The notes beneath the pieces are model-generated. The model worked only from the letters and a program-made list of their open reading frames with translations. It did not search any database and was not told the origin of the DNA. This document shows positions 1-6,237 of a stretch of DNA of 6,237 nucleotides, one piece after another. The translations under genes were made by a program, and so were the position numbers. Source of the stretch: Chloroflexota bacterium (lineage in GTDB: Bacteria; Chloroflexota; Dehalococcoidia; UBA2979). Position 1 is the first letter of the stretch. Every line of letters begins with the position of its first letter. The stretch lies in NCBI GenBank assembly GCA_027592975.1, contig JAQCJS010000069.1, positions 1 through 6,237 of the forward strand, written 5' to 3'.

Positions 1-362
1 TGACCGCCACGCTGGTGCTGTTCCTGATCTACTCCGCCTACCTGCTGGCCCGAGCGATGGCGGACGAGCTGGACGAGCAGGCCGCGCGCTTCGCCGCCAT
101 CTTCGCGATCATCGGCGCGCTGGACATCCCGCTGATCATGATGTCCGTGCGCTGGTGGCGGACGCTCCACCCGCAGCCGATCGTGCTGCGCGGCGGCGAG
201 GGGCCGGCCATGCCACCGGAGATGCTCGCAGTGCTGCTGATCTCGTTCATCGGCATCGGCACGCTCGCGGCATGGCTGACGGTGCTGCGGAGCGAGACAG
301 AGTGGATGGCGAAACGAACCGCGGCGTTACGGGCGGTGGTCGACCGCCACGAGGGGGCGTGA
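1..362 (+). CDS. ccmC: Heme exporter protein CcmC, C-terminal part (5' end outside window)
   Basis: CcmC is an integral membrane protein of cytochrome c maturation that handles heme at the outer face of the membrane and loads it onto the chaperone CcmE. Only the last ~119 codons are present; the frame is open to the left edge, so the real start lies upstream. The visible part has a membrane helix at the left edge, a helix ending in a run resembling the family signature (SVRWWRTLHPQP, family form SV-WWNTLHQ), and a final helix near codons 222-284. The His codon at 168-170 corresponds to the conserved periplasmic heme-ligand histidine of the last loop. A basic cytoplasmic tail follows, ending DRHEGA. 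The stop TGA overlaps the next start by one base (TGATG), so the two genes are translationally coupled. Assignment is by motif and hydrophobic pattern, and the CcmD-like gene immediately after it supports it. Confidence 0.88.
   Translation, partial: TATLVLFLIYSAYLLARAMADELDEQAARFAAIFAIIGALDIPLIMMSVRWWRTLHPQPIVLRGGEGPAMPPEMLAVLLISFIGIGTLAAWLTVLRSETEWMAKRTAALRAVVDRHEGA
351..357 (+). promoter_or_regulatory. Shine-Dalgarno sequence for the ccmD-like gene
   Basis: GAGGGGG lies inside the last codons of ccmC, with GAGG about 7 bases before the ATG at 362. It supports that start codon for the very short downstream gene. Confidence 0.55.
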
Positions 363-541
363 TGGACTACCTGTTGCAGTTGGAGTTCCTGTTCGCCGGC
401 TTCGCGGTGTTCTGGGCGGGCATCTTCGTCTACCTGTTAATGCTCCAGACCCGCCTCCGCGGCCTCCAGCGCGAGATCGACCGGCTGGAGGAGCGCCTGA
501 CCGAGCGCGACGCGGCCCCGAAGCCCATCTCCCGCTCGTAG
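362..541 (+). CDS. ccmD: CcmD-like small membrane protein (heme exporter subunit D)
   Basis: This is a 59-residue protein beginning MDYLLQLEFLFAGFAVFWAG. It has one membrane helix at about residues 9-29, followed by a charged amphipathic segment (about 30-51) rich in Arg, Glu and Leu that is probably a short cytoplasmic coiled coil. CcmD proteins are 45-70-residue single-pass peptides with this layout. In well-studied systems CcmD is needed to release holo-CcmE from the CcmABC complex. Sequence conservation in the family is poor, so the call rests on size, topology and position directly after ccmC with a one-base overlap. The start is set by the TGATG junction and the upstream Shine-Dalgarno sequence. 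A longer reading of this frame starting at 155 would run inside ccmC and is not credible. Confidence 0.75.
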   Translation: MDYLLQLEFLFAGFAVFWAGIFVYLLMLQTRLRGLQREIDRLEERLTERDAAPKPISRS

Positions 542-649
542 CTGTCGTCCGTCCCGCCGGGCGCTCCGGCCGCGCGGCTGGACGCTGCCGCTAAGGCGGC
601 CGCGACCTAAGATGCAAGAGAGCCTGTCCGTCCGTCCCTGGGGGGGAGC
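542..649. other. Intergenic region between ccmD and ctaA with GC-rich hairpins
   Basis: This 108-bp stretch carries two small inverted repeats. One is GCCGG/CCGGC (556-560 with 566-570, loop 5). The other is CGC-t-GCCGC / GCGGC-c-GCG (583-591 with 596-604, loop TAAG, one mismatch). Neither is followed by a T run, so they are at best imperfect terminators of the ccm unit. The nonamer GTCCGTCCC occurs at 547-555 and again at 630-638, each closely preceded by CTGTC. No coding frame is supported here. Confidence 0.5.
585..613 (+). promoter_or_regulatory. Candidate sigma70-type promoter for ctaA-ctaB
   Basis: CTGCCG (585-590, 3/6 to TTGACA) and TAAGAT (608-613, 4/6 to TATAAT) are separated by exactly 17 bp. 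A start near 620 would leave a leader of about 30 bases before ctaA. The -35 overlaps the left arm of the 583-604 hairpin. The match is weak and such matches arise by chance; the spacing and position are the main support. Confidence 0.3.
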
Positions 650-1597
650 ATGAGCAAGTTCCAGGCCCTGACGATCGTCACCGTGGTCGCCACGGTGATC
701 ATGATCGCGGTCGGATCCACCGTCCGCACCACCGGCTCGGGACTCGGCTGTCCGGACTGGCCGCTCTGCTACGGCGGCATCTTCCCGCCGCTGGAGTTCG
801 CGGCGATCATCGAGTGGGTTCACCGCTTCATCGCCACGATCATCAGCACGCTGGTCGCGATCCAGACGGTGGGCGCATTCGCGTACCGCCGCACAGATCC
901 CACGCTCTGGCGCCTCGCGCTGCTGTCTGTCGCGCTCGTCGCTATCCAGGCGATCCTGGGCGGCGTCACCGTCCTCACCGGCAACGCCCCGTGGACGGTC
1001 TGGGTGCACCTGACCATGGCGCTCATCTTCCTGGGCAACGTGACCATGATGGCGGCGCTCGCCTACCTGGGTCCGGAGCGGATGCGCATCATGACGCCGG
1101 AGCGCGCGAAGTTCACGCGCACCGCTACGCTGACCATGTGGTCCATGGCGGTGGTGCTCCTCATCGGCGCGTACACGGTGGCCACGGACGCCGGCTTCGG
1201 CTGCACCGGGTGGCCGGGCTGCCCGGAGGGCCAGATCCCGTTCGCCAGCGGCGAGCGGCTCCAGCACATCAACTGGACGCACCGCTTCACCGTCGCCGGC
1301 GGCTTCGCGGTCGTCGCGTGGCTGTTCCTGCACGTGCGGGAGATGCGAGCCTGCGGCCCCATGCTCCGCAAGGGCTCGCACTCGCTCCTCGGCCTGTACG
1401 GGCTGCAGATCATCATCGGCGGGCTGACGCCGCTCTTGGACTTCATCGAGCCGATCCGCGTCGCCCACCTGGCGGTGGCCGCGATCATCTGGATCGTCAT
1501 GATCCTCATGTGGTACGCGGGGCAGTTCAGCATGGGCACCGGCCCGGCGACTCCCGCGGCGCAGGCGTCCGGTGGCACTCGCGGCGCGCGTGCCTAA
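650..1597 (+). CDS. ctaA: Heme A synthase CtaA (COX15/CtaA family)
   Basis: This 315-residue polytopic membrane enzyme oxidises the C8 methyl of heme O to a formyl group, giving heme A for aa3-type cytochrome oxidase. It shows the family's internal two-fold repeat of four-helix bundles. The four family histidines are visible at H58 (in EWVHRF), H120 (VWVHLTMA), H211 (NWTHRF) and H273 (IRVAHLA). E55 sits three residues before H58, as the catalytic glutamate does in Bacillus CtaA. Both external loops carry a cysteine pair: C34/C40 in GLGCPDWPLCYG and C185/C191 in GCTGWPGCPEG. About eight helices and the length match the family. The ATG follows a seven-G run and GGAG, but GGAG is only one base from the ATG, so the earlier Gs probably pair with 16S rRNA. 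The stop is 6 bp before ctaB, consistent with one heme O/heme A operon. Confidence 0.96.
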   Translation: MSKFQALTIVTVVATVIMIAVGSTVRTTGSGLGCPDWPLCYGGIFPPLEFAAIIEWVHRFIATIISTLVAIQTVGAFAYRRTDPTLWRLALLSVALVAIQAILGGVTVLTGNAPWTVWVHLTMALIFLGNVTMMAALAYLGPERMRIMTPERAKFTRTATLTMWSMAVVLLIGAYTVATDAGFGCTGWPGCPEGQIPFASGERLQHINWTHRFTVAGGFAVVAWLFLHVREMRACGPMLRKGSHSLLGLYGLQIIIGGLTPLLDFIEPIRVAHLAVAAIIWIVMILMWYAGQFSMGTGPATPAAQASGGTRGARA

Positions 1598-1603
1598 TCA
1601 CCA

Positions 1604-2563
1604 ATGCGGCAGGCGGGGCGCCGCCTACCGCTCACGCGCGCGCGATCGATGGGATCAGTCATCGTGACCACTGCCGCGACGCATCGCCCCTTCCTCACCG
1701 TCGCGCGCGCCTACTTCGTGCTGACGAAGCCTTCGATCATGCTGCTCCTGCTCATCACCACGGTCCCGGCGATGGTGCTGGCGAACAAGGGCTGGCCGGG
1801 GTGGTGGCCGGTGATCGCGACGCTCATCGGCGGCGTGCTCGCCTCCGGCGGCGCCGGCGCGGTGAACATGTACATCGACCGCGATATCGACGCGATCATG
1901 GTGCGCACGCGCAAGCGCCCCATCCCGCGCGGAGTCATCTCCCCGCGGGCGGCGGCGATCTTCGGGTGGACGCTGGGCCTCGCCTCCGCGCCGTGGCTGA
2001 TCGTCACGGTGAACTGGCTGTCCGCGCTGCTGGCGCTGGCCGCATTCCTCTTCTTCGTGGGTCCGTACAGCCTCTACCTGAAGCGCCGCACCCTGCACAA
2101 CACCGTGCTCGGCGGCGTCGCCGGTGCCATGCCACCACTCATCGGCTGGGCCGCGATCACCAACACGATCACCACAGAGGGGCTGGTGCTCTTTGTGATC
2201 GTCTTCTGGTGGCAGCCACCGCACTTCTGGGCGCTCGCACTCGGCCTCGCGGATGACTACCGCACGGCGAACATCCCGATGATGCCGGTGGTGCTGGGCG
2301 AGGAAGAGACGAAGCGCCAGACGATGCTCTACAGCGCGGCGACCTGGATGATCACGACCATGTTCGGCGCCGTCGCGACCATGGGGGTCATCTACTTCGC
2401 TGTCGCGATCTTCGGCGGTGCGGGGTTCATGTACTGCGCCGCCCGCATCTACCGCGGCCAGGGCACCGAGGGCACGCGGGCGATGTTCCGCTACTCCACG
2501 CTCTACCTGGCCGTGCTCTTCGGCTCGATGGTGCTGGATCGCGCCGTCTTCGGGTACTCGTAG
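1604..2563 (+). CDS. ctaB: Protoheme IX farnesyltransferase CtaB (heme O synthase)
   Basis: This UbiA-superfamily membrane prenyltransferase adds a farnesyl group to heme B, producing heme O, the substrate of CtaA. Numbering is from ATG 1604 (319 residues). The first Asp-rich motif is at residues 88-106 (N88, D92, D94, D96, then M-RT--RP), where the Mg-diphosphate binds. The second conserved loop is DDYRTANIPMMPVVLG at 217-232. GAMPPLIGW (175-182) and WQPPHFWALAL (203-213) are further family hallmarks. Seven to nine hydrophobic helices are visible. The start is uncertain. ATG 1604 lacks a Shine-Dalgarno sequence and adds an Arg-rich 15-residue tail. ATG 1649 and GTG 1664 are in frame, and GTG 1664 has GGGA about 9 bases upstream and still leaves an intact family N-terminus before YFVLTKPSIM. 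The gene ends 27 bp from a convergent permease gene. Confidence 0.95.
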   Translation: MRQAGRRLPLTRARSMGSVIVTTAATHRPFLTVARAYFVLTKPSIMLLLLITTVPAMVLANKGWPGWWPVIATLIGGVLASGGAGAVNMYIDRDIDAIMVRTRKRPIPRGVISPRAAAIFGWTLGLASAPWLIVTVNWLSALLALAAFLFFVGPYSLYLKRRTLHNTVLGGVAGAMPPLIGWAAITNTITTEGLVLFVIVFWWQPPHFWALALGLADDYRTANIPMMPVVLGEEETKRQTMLYSAATWMITTMFGAVATMGVIYFAVAIFGGAGFMYCAARIYRGQGTEGTRAMFRYSTLYLAVLFGSMVLDRAVFGYS

Positions 2564-2600
2564 CCCTCAGACGCGCGGGATCCGAGGGGACTACGAGTCC
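2554..2600. terminator. Inverted repeat across two convergent stop codons, possible bidirectional terminator
   Basis: ACTCGTAG at 2556-2563 is the perfect reverse complement of CTACGAGT at 2591-2598. Inside it, CCCTC (2564-2568) pairs with GAGGG (2584-2588), leaving a two-base bulge and a 15-base loop. Each arm contains the stop codon of one of the convergent genes. No T tract follows on either strand, so intrinsic termination would be inefficient or would need another factor. A competing small hairpin, GGACT/AGTCC (2588-2592 with 2596-2600), is also possible. Confidence 0.4.
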
Positions 2601-3663
2601 GAGTACGAGAACGAGACCCGGGCAAGCAGCAGCGTCCCCAGCACCCAAGCCGTCATCACCAACAGCGCAGGCCACTGATCCACGATCGATTCGCCCTCGA
2701 TCGCCAGGGCGCGCATCGCGTTGAGCATGTGCGTGAGCGGCAGCATCGCCACCACGGGCTGCACTGCCGCCGGGAGCGAGGAGATCGGGAAGAACGAGCC
2801 GCTGAGGAACATCATCGGCATGGTGACCGCGTTCGCCGCGCCCTCCACCGCGCCACGGCCGTGCACGCGGCCCGCGATGATCACGCCGATGTTCAGGAAG
2901 ATCACCGTGCCGTACACCGCGACCAGGATGAACCAGATGCCCCCCTCGAACACCCGCGCGCCGAGAAGTTGCGCGACGACCGCGAGTACCAGCACCTGCA
3001 TCAGCGACACGATGATGTGCGCGCCGAGCACGGACGAGAAGAAGCGCCACGGCGGCAGCGGCGTCGCACGGATCCGCCGCAGCACACCCTCTTCGCGGTA
3101 GCGGGAGAGCGACCCGGCCAGGCTGATCGTCGCGAAGGTCATCAGGCCCATGCCGATGATGCCCGGGCCCAGGAACTGGAAGAACGTCGTGCGTTCCACC
3201 TCCGCGGTGCGCGCGCTCAACTCGATCGCCCTCGGCACGCCCGTCAGCGCGAGGTTCGTGCCGTCAATGACGGAGCGGATCGCGGCGATCGTCACGGCGG
3301 AGCCGATCGGGTCGTTGATCGCGTCGATCAACTGCGCCTGCGCCGGCTGGCCCGCGGCAGCGGCAGGGGTGAGCAGCAGCGCGACGTCCGCTCGGTTCTC
3401 AAGCAGCTCCGCCAGCGCCTGCTCCTCGCTCAACCCCGGCTCCACGCGCACGCGCAGGAACTCCACGCCGTTGAGCGACTGCACCAGCGCCGCCCCCGCC
3501 TGCGTCCGCGTGTCCGCGACCACCACGACGTCCGTGGTCTCCGCGCCCCCGAACGAGAACAGCCGGAAGACCCCGAGGAAGATCATCGGGAAAGCGAGCG
3601 CCCAGAAGATCGCCTGGCGGTCGCGCATCACCATCTTCAGGCTTGCGCCGAGCATCGTCCGGG

Positions 3664-3667
<4 letters not shown>
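2591..3667 (-). CDS. ABC-2 type transporter permease
   Basis: This 358-residue membrane subunit probably works with the ATPase encoded just before it, as an efflux or export system. Layout: a short cytoplasmic N-terminus with basic MRDRQ, a first helix (about 19-38), a soluble external domain (about 40-163), then five helices between about 166 and 350. The cytoplasmic loop after helix 2 contains SRYREEGVLRRIRATPLPPW (the E-G-LRR--ATPL pattern), typical of ABC-2 permeases. FLSGSFFP (287-294) followed by LPLTHMLNAMRA is the family's C-terminal signature. A large external domain between helices 1 and 2 is the architecture of the ABC2_membrane_3 type. The start is chosen at 3667 because its ATG overlaps the ATPase stop as ATGA; the frame stays open further upstream but would run inside the ATPase gene. 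The substrate cannot be read from the sequence; drug, lipid or ion export are all possible. Confidence 0.9.
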
Positions 3668-4620
<953 letters not shown>

Positions 4621-4628
4621 GGCCGCGC

Positions 4629-5426
4629 CTAGCCCTGCACGTCGAGGACGCGGAAGCTGGTGGTGCCCGCGGGCGCGTTCACCGTCACCTCGTCACCGGT
4701 GCGGTGGTTGATCACCGCGACGCCGATGGGGGAGGCGACGGAGACCTTGCCGTTGGCGGGATCGACCTCGGTCGGGCTGACCAGGGTGATCACCTGCTCC
4801 TTGCTGGTCTTCAGGTTGAGCAGCTTCACCACGGAGCCCACGTTCGCCCGTCCGTCCTTCGACTCCTCGTCGATGATCACGGCGTTGCGGAGGCGGTTCT
4901 CCAGGTCGCGGATGCGCGCCTCCAGGTGGGCCTGCTCGTCGCGGGCCGCGTCCAGCGGGGCGTTCTCGCGGAAGTCCTTGTCCTGCATCGCGTCGTGGAG
5001 CTTCTGCGCGATCTCCGGGCGGCGCGACTTCTCCTCCTCGATCTGCTTCTCGAGGCGCTTCAGGCCGTCGAACGTGACGTGGTACGCGTTGCCGCCCAGC
5101 TCCGCCGCCGCGTGCCGGCCACGCGCGCCGCCGGCGTTCGGACCGAGGTGCAGCGCCGGAACCAGGTTCTCCTCCGTGAACGCGAGGCGGGATGCGTACG
5201 CCAGGAACGCGCGCAACGGCTCCACGTGCTCCGGAGTCGCGTCCTTCTGATCGCGCAGGTAGCGCGTGACGTCCTCCGCCGTGACCTCGCTCATCTGCCG
5301 ATCCTTGCCGAGGAACGCGATGAACTTCTCGACGGCCGGCACCTCCGCACGAGCCTTCTCAGGCTCGAGCGCGAGCGAGTTCTCGAAGTGGTCCAGCGCC
5401 TCGATCGCAGTGATGCGCTCCGCCAT
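4629..5426 (-). CDS. greA: GreA/GreB-family transcription elongation factor with N-terminal SAM-like (integrase core-binding) domain
   Basis: Gre factors enter the RNA polymerase secondary channel and stimulate cleavage of backtracked RNA. Residues ~113-265 form a whole GreA: a coiled coil (~117-186) with the tip region DKDFREN, in which D151 and E154 match the two acidic tip residues of GreA (D41 and E44 in E. coli), then the FKBP-like domain (~193-263) with SPIGVAVI and GDEVTVNAP. Ordinary GreA is about 158 residues; this protein has 265. Residues ~5-94 look like the four-helix core-binding domain of tyrosine recombinases: VEKFIAFLG, then MSEVTAEDVTRYLRD, then VEPLRAFLAYASR and a following EENLVPAL. 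A Gly/Ala-rich linker (95-112) joins the two parts. No recombinase catalytic domain is present, so it is not an integrase. GGAGG at 5433-5437, 6 bases before ATG 5426, supports the long start. The gene leads a unit with the ABC genes. The domain call for the N-terminus is by pattern only. Confidence 0.9.
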   Translation of the reverse strand: MAERITAIEALDHFENSLALEPEKARAEVPAVEKFIAFLGKDRQMSEVTAEDVTRYLRDQKDATPEHVEPLRAFLAYASRLAFTEENLVPALHLGPNAGGARGRHAAAELGGNAYHVTFDGLKRLEKQIEEEKSRRPEIAQKLHDAMQDKDFRENAPLDAARDEQAHLEARIRDLENRLRNAVIIDEESKDGRANVGSVVKLLNLKTSKEQVITLVSPTEVDPANGKVSVASPIGVAVINHRTGDEVTVNAPAGTTSFRVLDVQG

Positions 5427-5432
5427 GGGCGG

Positions 5433-5437
5433 CCTCC
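5433..5437 (-). promoter_or_regulatory. Shine-Dalgarno sequence of the extended greA
   Basis: On the minus strand GGAGG lies 6 bases upstream of ATG 5426. It is the best ribosome site in the window, and it fixes the start of the long GreA form, so the extra N-terminal domain should be translated. Confidence 0.75.
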
Positions 5438-5491
5438 GCAGTGTCGTCCGGTGGTGTCTCGTTTGTTAGGGGTAGGAGGCGGGGCGCCCAT

Positions 5492-5510
5492 CGCACCGTC
5501 ATCCGGTGCG
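5492..5510. repeat. Perfect inverted repeat in the greA leader
   Basis: CGCACCG (5492-5498) and CGGTGCG (5504-5510) form a perfect 7-bp stem with a 5-base loop. If greA is transcribed from the promoter proposed at 5550-5580, this hairpin lies in its 5' untranslated leader, about 65-85 bases before the start codon. It has no adjacent T run on either strand. It could be an RNA structure or a protein-binding site; nothing in the sequence decides between them. Confidence 0.4.
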
Positions 5511-5530
5511 TCCGAAAGAGGAGGCCGCCG

Positions 5531-5559
5531 CTGCCACCGCGTTTCCAGCAGTCTAGAAG
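5531..5559 (+). promoter_or_regulatory. Candidate promoter for rsmG
   Basis: CTGCCA (5531-5536, 4/6 to TTGACA) and TAGAAG (5554-5559, 4/6 to TATAAT) have a 17-bp spacer. Transcription would start near 5566, giving a leader of about 16 bases without a Shine-Dalgarno sequence before GTG 5582. Its -10 overlaps the -10 candidates of the opposite promoter at a TCTAGA palindrome (5552-5557). Confidence 0.35.
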
Positions 5560-5580
5560 ATGTGGGACGCTACCTGTCAA
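5550..5580 (-). promoter_or_regulatory. Candidate promoter for the greA-ABC transporter unit
   Basis: The minus strand reads a perfect TTGACA at 5580-5575. Two -10 choices follow: TCTAGA at 5557-5552 with a 17-bp spacer (3/6), or TAGACT at 5555-5550 with a 19-bp spacer (4/6). The leader to greA would be about 115-120 bases and would include the 5492-5510 hairpin. The -35 hexamer lies one base upstream of the rsmG start codon. Confidence 0.5.
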
Positions 5581-5581
5581 C

Positions 5582-6237
5582 GTGGCCGACGAATCCACCC
5601 CCACCGCACCCGACGCCGAACCCGATCACCTGCCGGTGCTGCGGGCCGAGGCCGCGCGCCTGGGCCTTGACCTGCCCGAGGGGGCGATCGCGCGCTTCCA
5701 GCGGTACCTCGCGCTCCTGGAGGAGTGGAACGACCGCGCCGGGCTGACCGCGATTACGGACGCGGACACCGCGCAGCGGCGTCACTTCGGTGAGTCGCTC
5801 GCACTGCTCGTCGCGCTGCGACAGGCGGGCCTGCTGCACCCCGGCGGGGCCGCGCGCGTGGCCGACCTGGGCCCCGGCGGCGGGTTCCCCGGCGTACCGA
5901 TGGCGATCGCCGACCCGGCAATGACGCTTGTGCTGATCGAGTCGCAGGAGCGCCGCTGCGCCTTCCTGCGCGCGGTCGCGGCGGAGTTGGGCCTGGGGAG
6001 GGTCACGGTGGTGCACGCACGCGCGGAGGAGGCGGGGCGGATGCCCGTGCTCCGCGCCTCGTTCGACGTGGTCGTCGCGCGGGCGCTGGCGGCCATGCCC
6101 GTGCTGGTGGAGTACGCCCTGCCGCTGCTGTGCGAGGGCGGCGCGCTGGCCACGCCCAAGGGGAGCCGCGGCGACGAGGAGCTGTCCGAGGCCGCCCGCG
6201 CCATCCAGGCGCTGGGGGGCGAGGCCCTGCCCCCGCT
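5582..6237 (+). CDS. rsmG: 16S rRNA (guanine527-N7)-methyltransferase RsmG/GidB, 3' end outside window
   Basis: RsmG uses S-adenosylmethionine to methylate N7 of G527 in 16S rRNA, a residue in the streptomycin-binding region. The 218 codons present cover most of the ~210-240-residue family length. Visible features: an N-terminal helix with YLALLEEWND (42-51) and LTAITD (55-60), RRHFGESL (66-73, where the family usually has H--DSL), the SAM-binding loop DLGPGGGFPGVPMAI (95-109, usually DLGSGAGFPG), ESQERRCAFLR (120-130), FDVVVARALA (161-170) and the PKG of the catalytic region (K193). The frame is open to the right edge. GTG 5582 is the first start codon in this frame after the greA gene: there is no in-frame ATG, GTG or TTG upstream in the intergenic region. 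It lacks a Shine-Dalgarno sequence. An internal GTG at 5636 would remove 18 poorly conserved residues and is the alternative. Confidence 0.93.
   Translation, partial: MADESTPTAPDAEPDHLPVLRAEAARLGLDLPEGAIARFQRYLALLEEWNDRAGLTAITDADTAQRRHFGESLALLVALRQAGLLHPGGAARVADLGPGGGFPGVPMAIADPAMTLVLIESQERRCAFLRAVAAELGLGRVTVVHARAEEAGRMPVLRASFDVVVARALAAMPVLVEYALPLLCEGGALATPKGSRGDEELSEAARAIQALGGEALPP

Larger units (their letters stand above)
5427..5581. other. Divergent intergenic region between greA and rsmG
   Basis: This 155-bp region is flanked by divergent genes. It holds the greA Shine-Dalgarno sequence, the leader hairpin at 5492-5510 and overlapping promoter candidates for both directions at 5531-5580. 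Around 5455-5475 the sequence is less GC-rich (GTTTGTTAGG), and no gene is supported. Confidence 0.6.

Noticed and set aside
583..604. Strong intrinsic terminator after ccmD
   Set aside because: The hairpin is GC-rich with one mismatch but lacks any following T run, so it is recorded only as part of the intergenic region.
437..1468. 343-codon open frame on the minus strand opposite ctaA
   Set aside because: The translation is a low-complexity run of Arg, Asp, Gly and Glu without domain features, and it is antisense to a clearly conserved heme A synthase. Long antisense frames are normal in GC-rich DNA.
814..2256. 480-codon plus-strand frame across ctaA and ctaB
   Set aside because: It is His/Arg/Ala-rich with no recognisable motif and runs through two conserved genes in another frame.
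5115..5426. Possible integrase gene remnant instead of a GreA domain
   Set aside because: There is no catalytic recombinase domain, no stop or frameshift before the GreA part, a good ribosome site at the long start and a clean linker. A functional fusion explains this better than debris of a mobile element.
4704..5747. 347-codon plus-strand frame spanning greA, the intergenic region and the start of rsmG
   Set aside because: It lies antisense to GreA and out of frame with RsmG, has Leu/Arg/Val-rich low complexity, and turns Pro/Arg-rich across the intergenic region.

Overview
This is a GC-rich (by eye about two-thirds G+C) bacterial chromosomal segment with seven protein-coding genes and almost no spare sequence. 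All of the recognisable genes are core cellular genes. No mobile element, CRISPR array, tRNA or rRNA is visible. The gene complement (cytochrome c maturation, heme A synthesis, a GreA-type factor and RsmG) implies an aerobic respirer with an aa3-type oxidase. A high-GC Chloroflexota-like lineage would fit, but that placement is inference from general impression and not proven by any single sequence.

Left part, plus strand (1-2563): the 3' end of ccmC, overlapping by one base a 59-residue CcmD-like membrane peptide; then a 108-bp intergenic region with hairpins and a weak promoter candidate; then ctaA (heme A synthase) and ctaB (heme O synthase), separated by 6 bp. Together these form a heme-handling block. 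CcmC and CcmD move heme to the outside for c-type cytochromes. CtaB farnesylates heme B to heme O, and CtaA oxidises heme O to heme A for cytochrome oxidase.

Middle part, minus strand (5426 down to 2591): a three-gene unit read leftward, made of a GreA-family factor, an ABC ATPase 8 bp further on, and an ABC-2 permease that overlaps the ATPase stop by ATGA. It converges on ctaB with only 27 bp between the two stop codons. Both stops lie in the arms of an inverted repeat that could act as a shared terminator.

Right part: a 155-bp divergent region separates greA from rsmG (plus strand, GTG start, cut off by the window end). It carries a consensus TTGACA for greA just upstream of the rsmG start, and the -10 candidates for the two directions overlap around one TCTAGA palindrome.

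The most unusual item is the GreA-family protein. It is 265 residues instead of about 158, because roughly 95 residues resembling the SAM-like core-binding domain of tyrosine recombinases are fused, through a Gly/Ala-rich linker, to a complete GreA with its acidic coiled-coil tip retained. A good Shine-Dalgarno sequence sits at the start of the long form, so the extension is probably translated.
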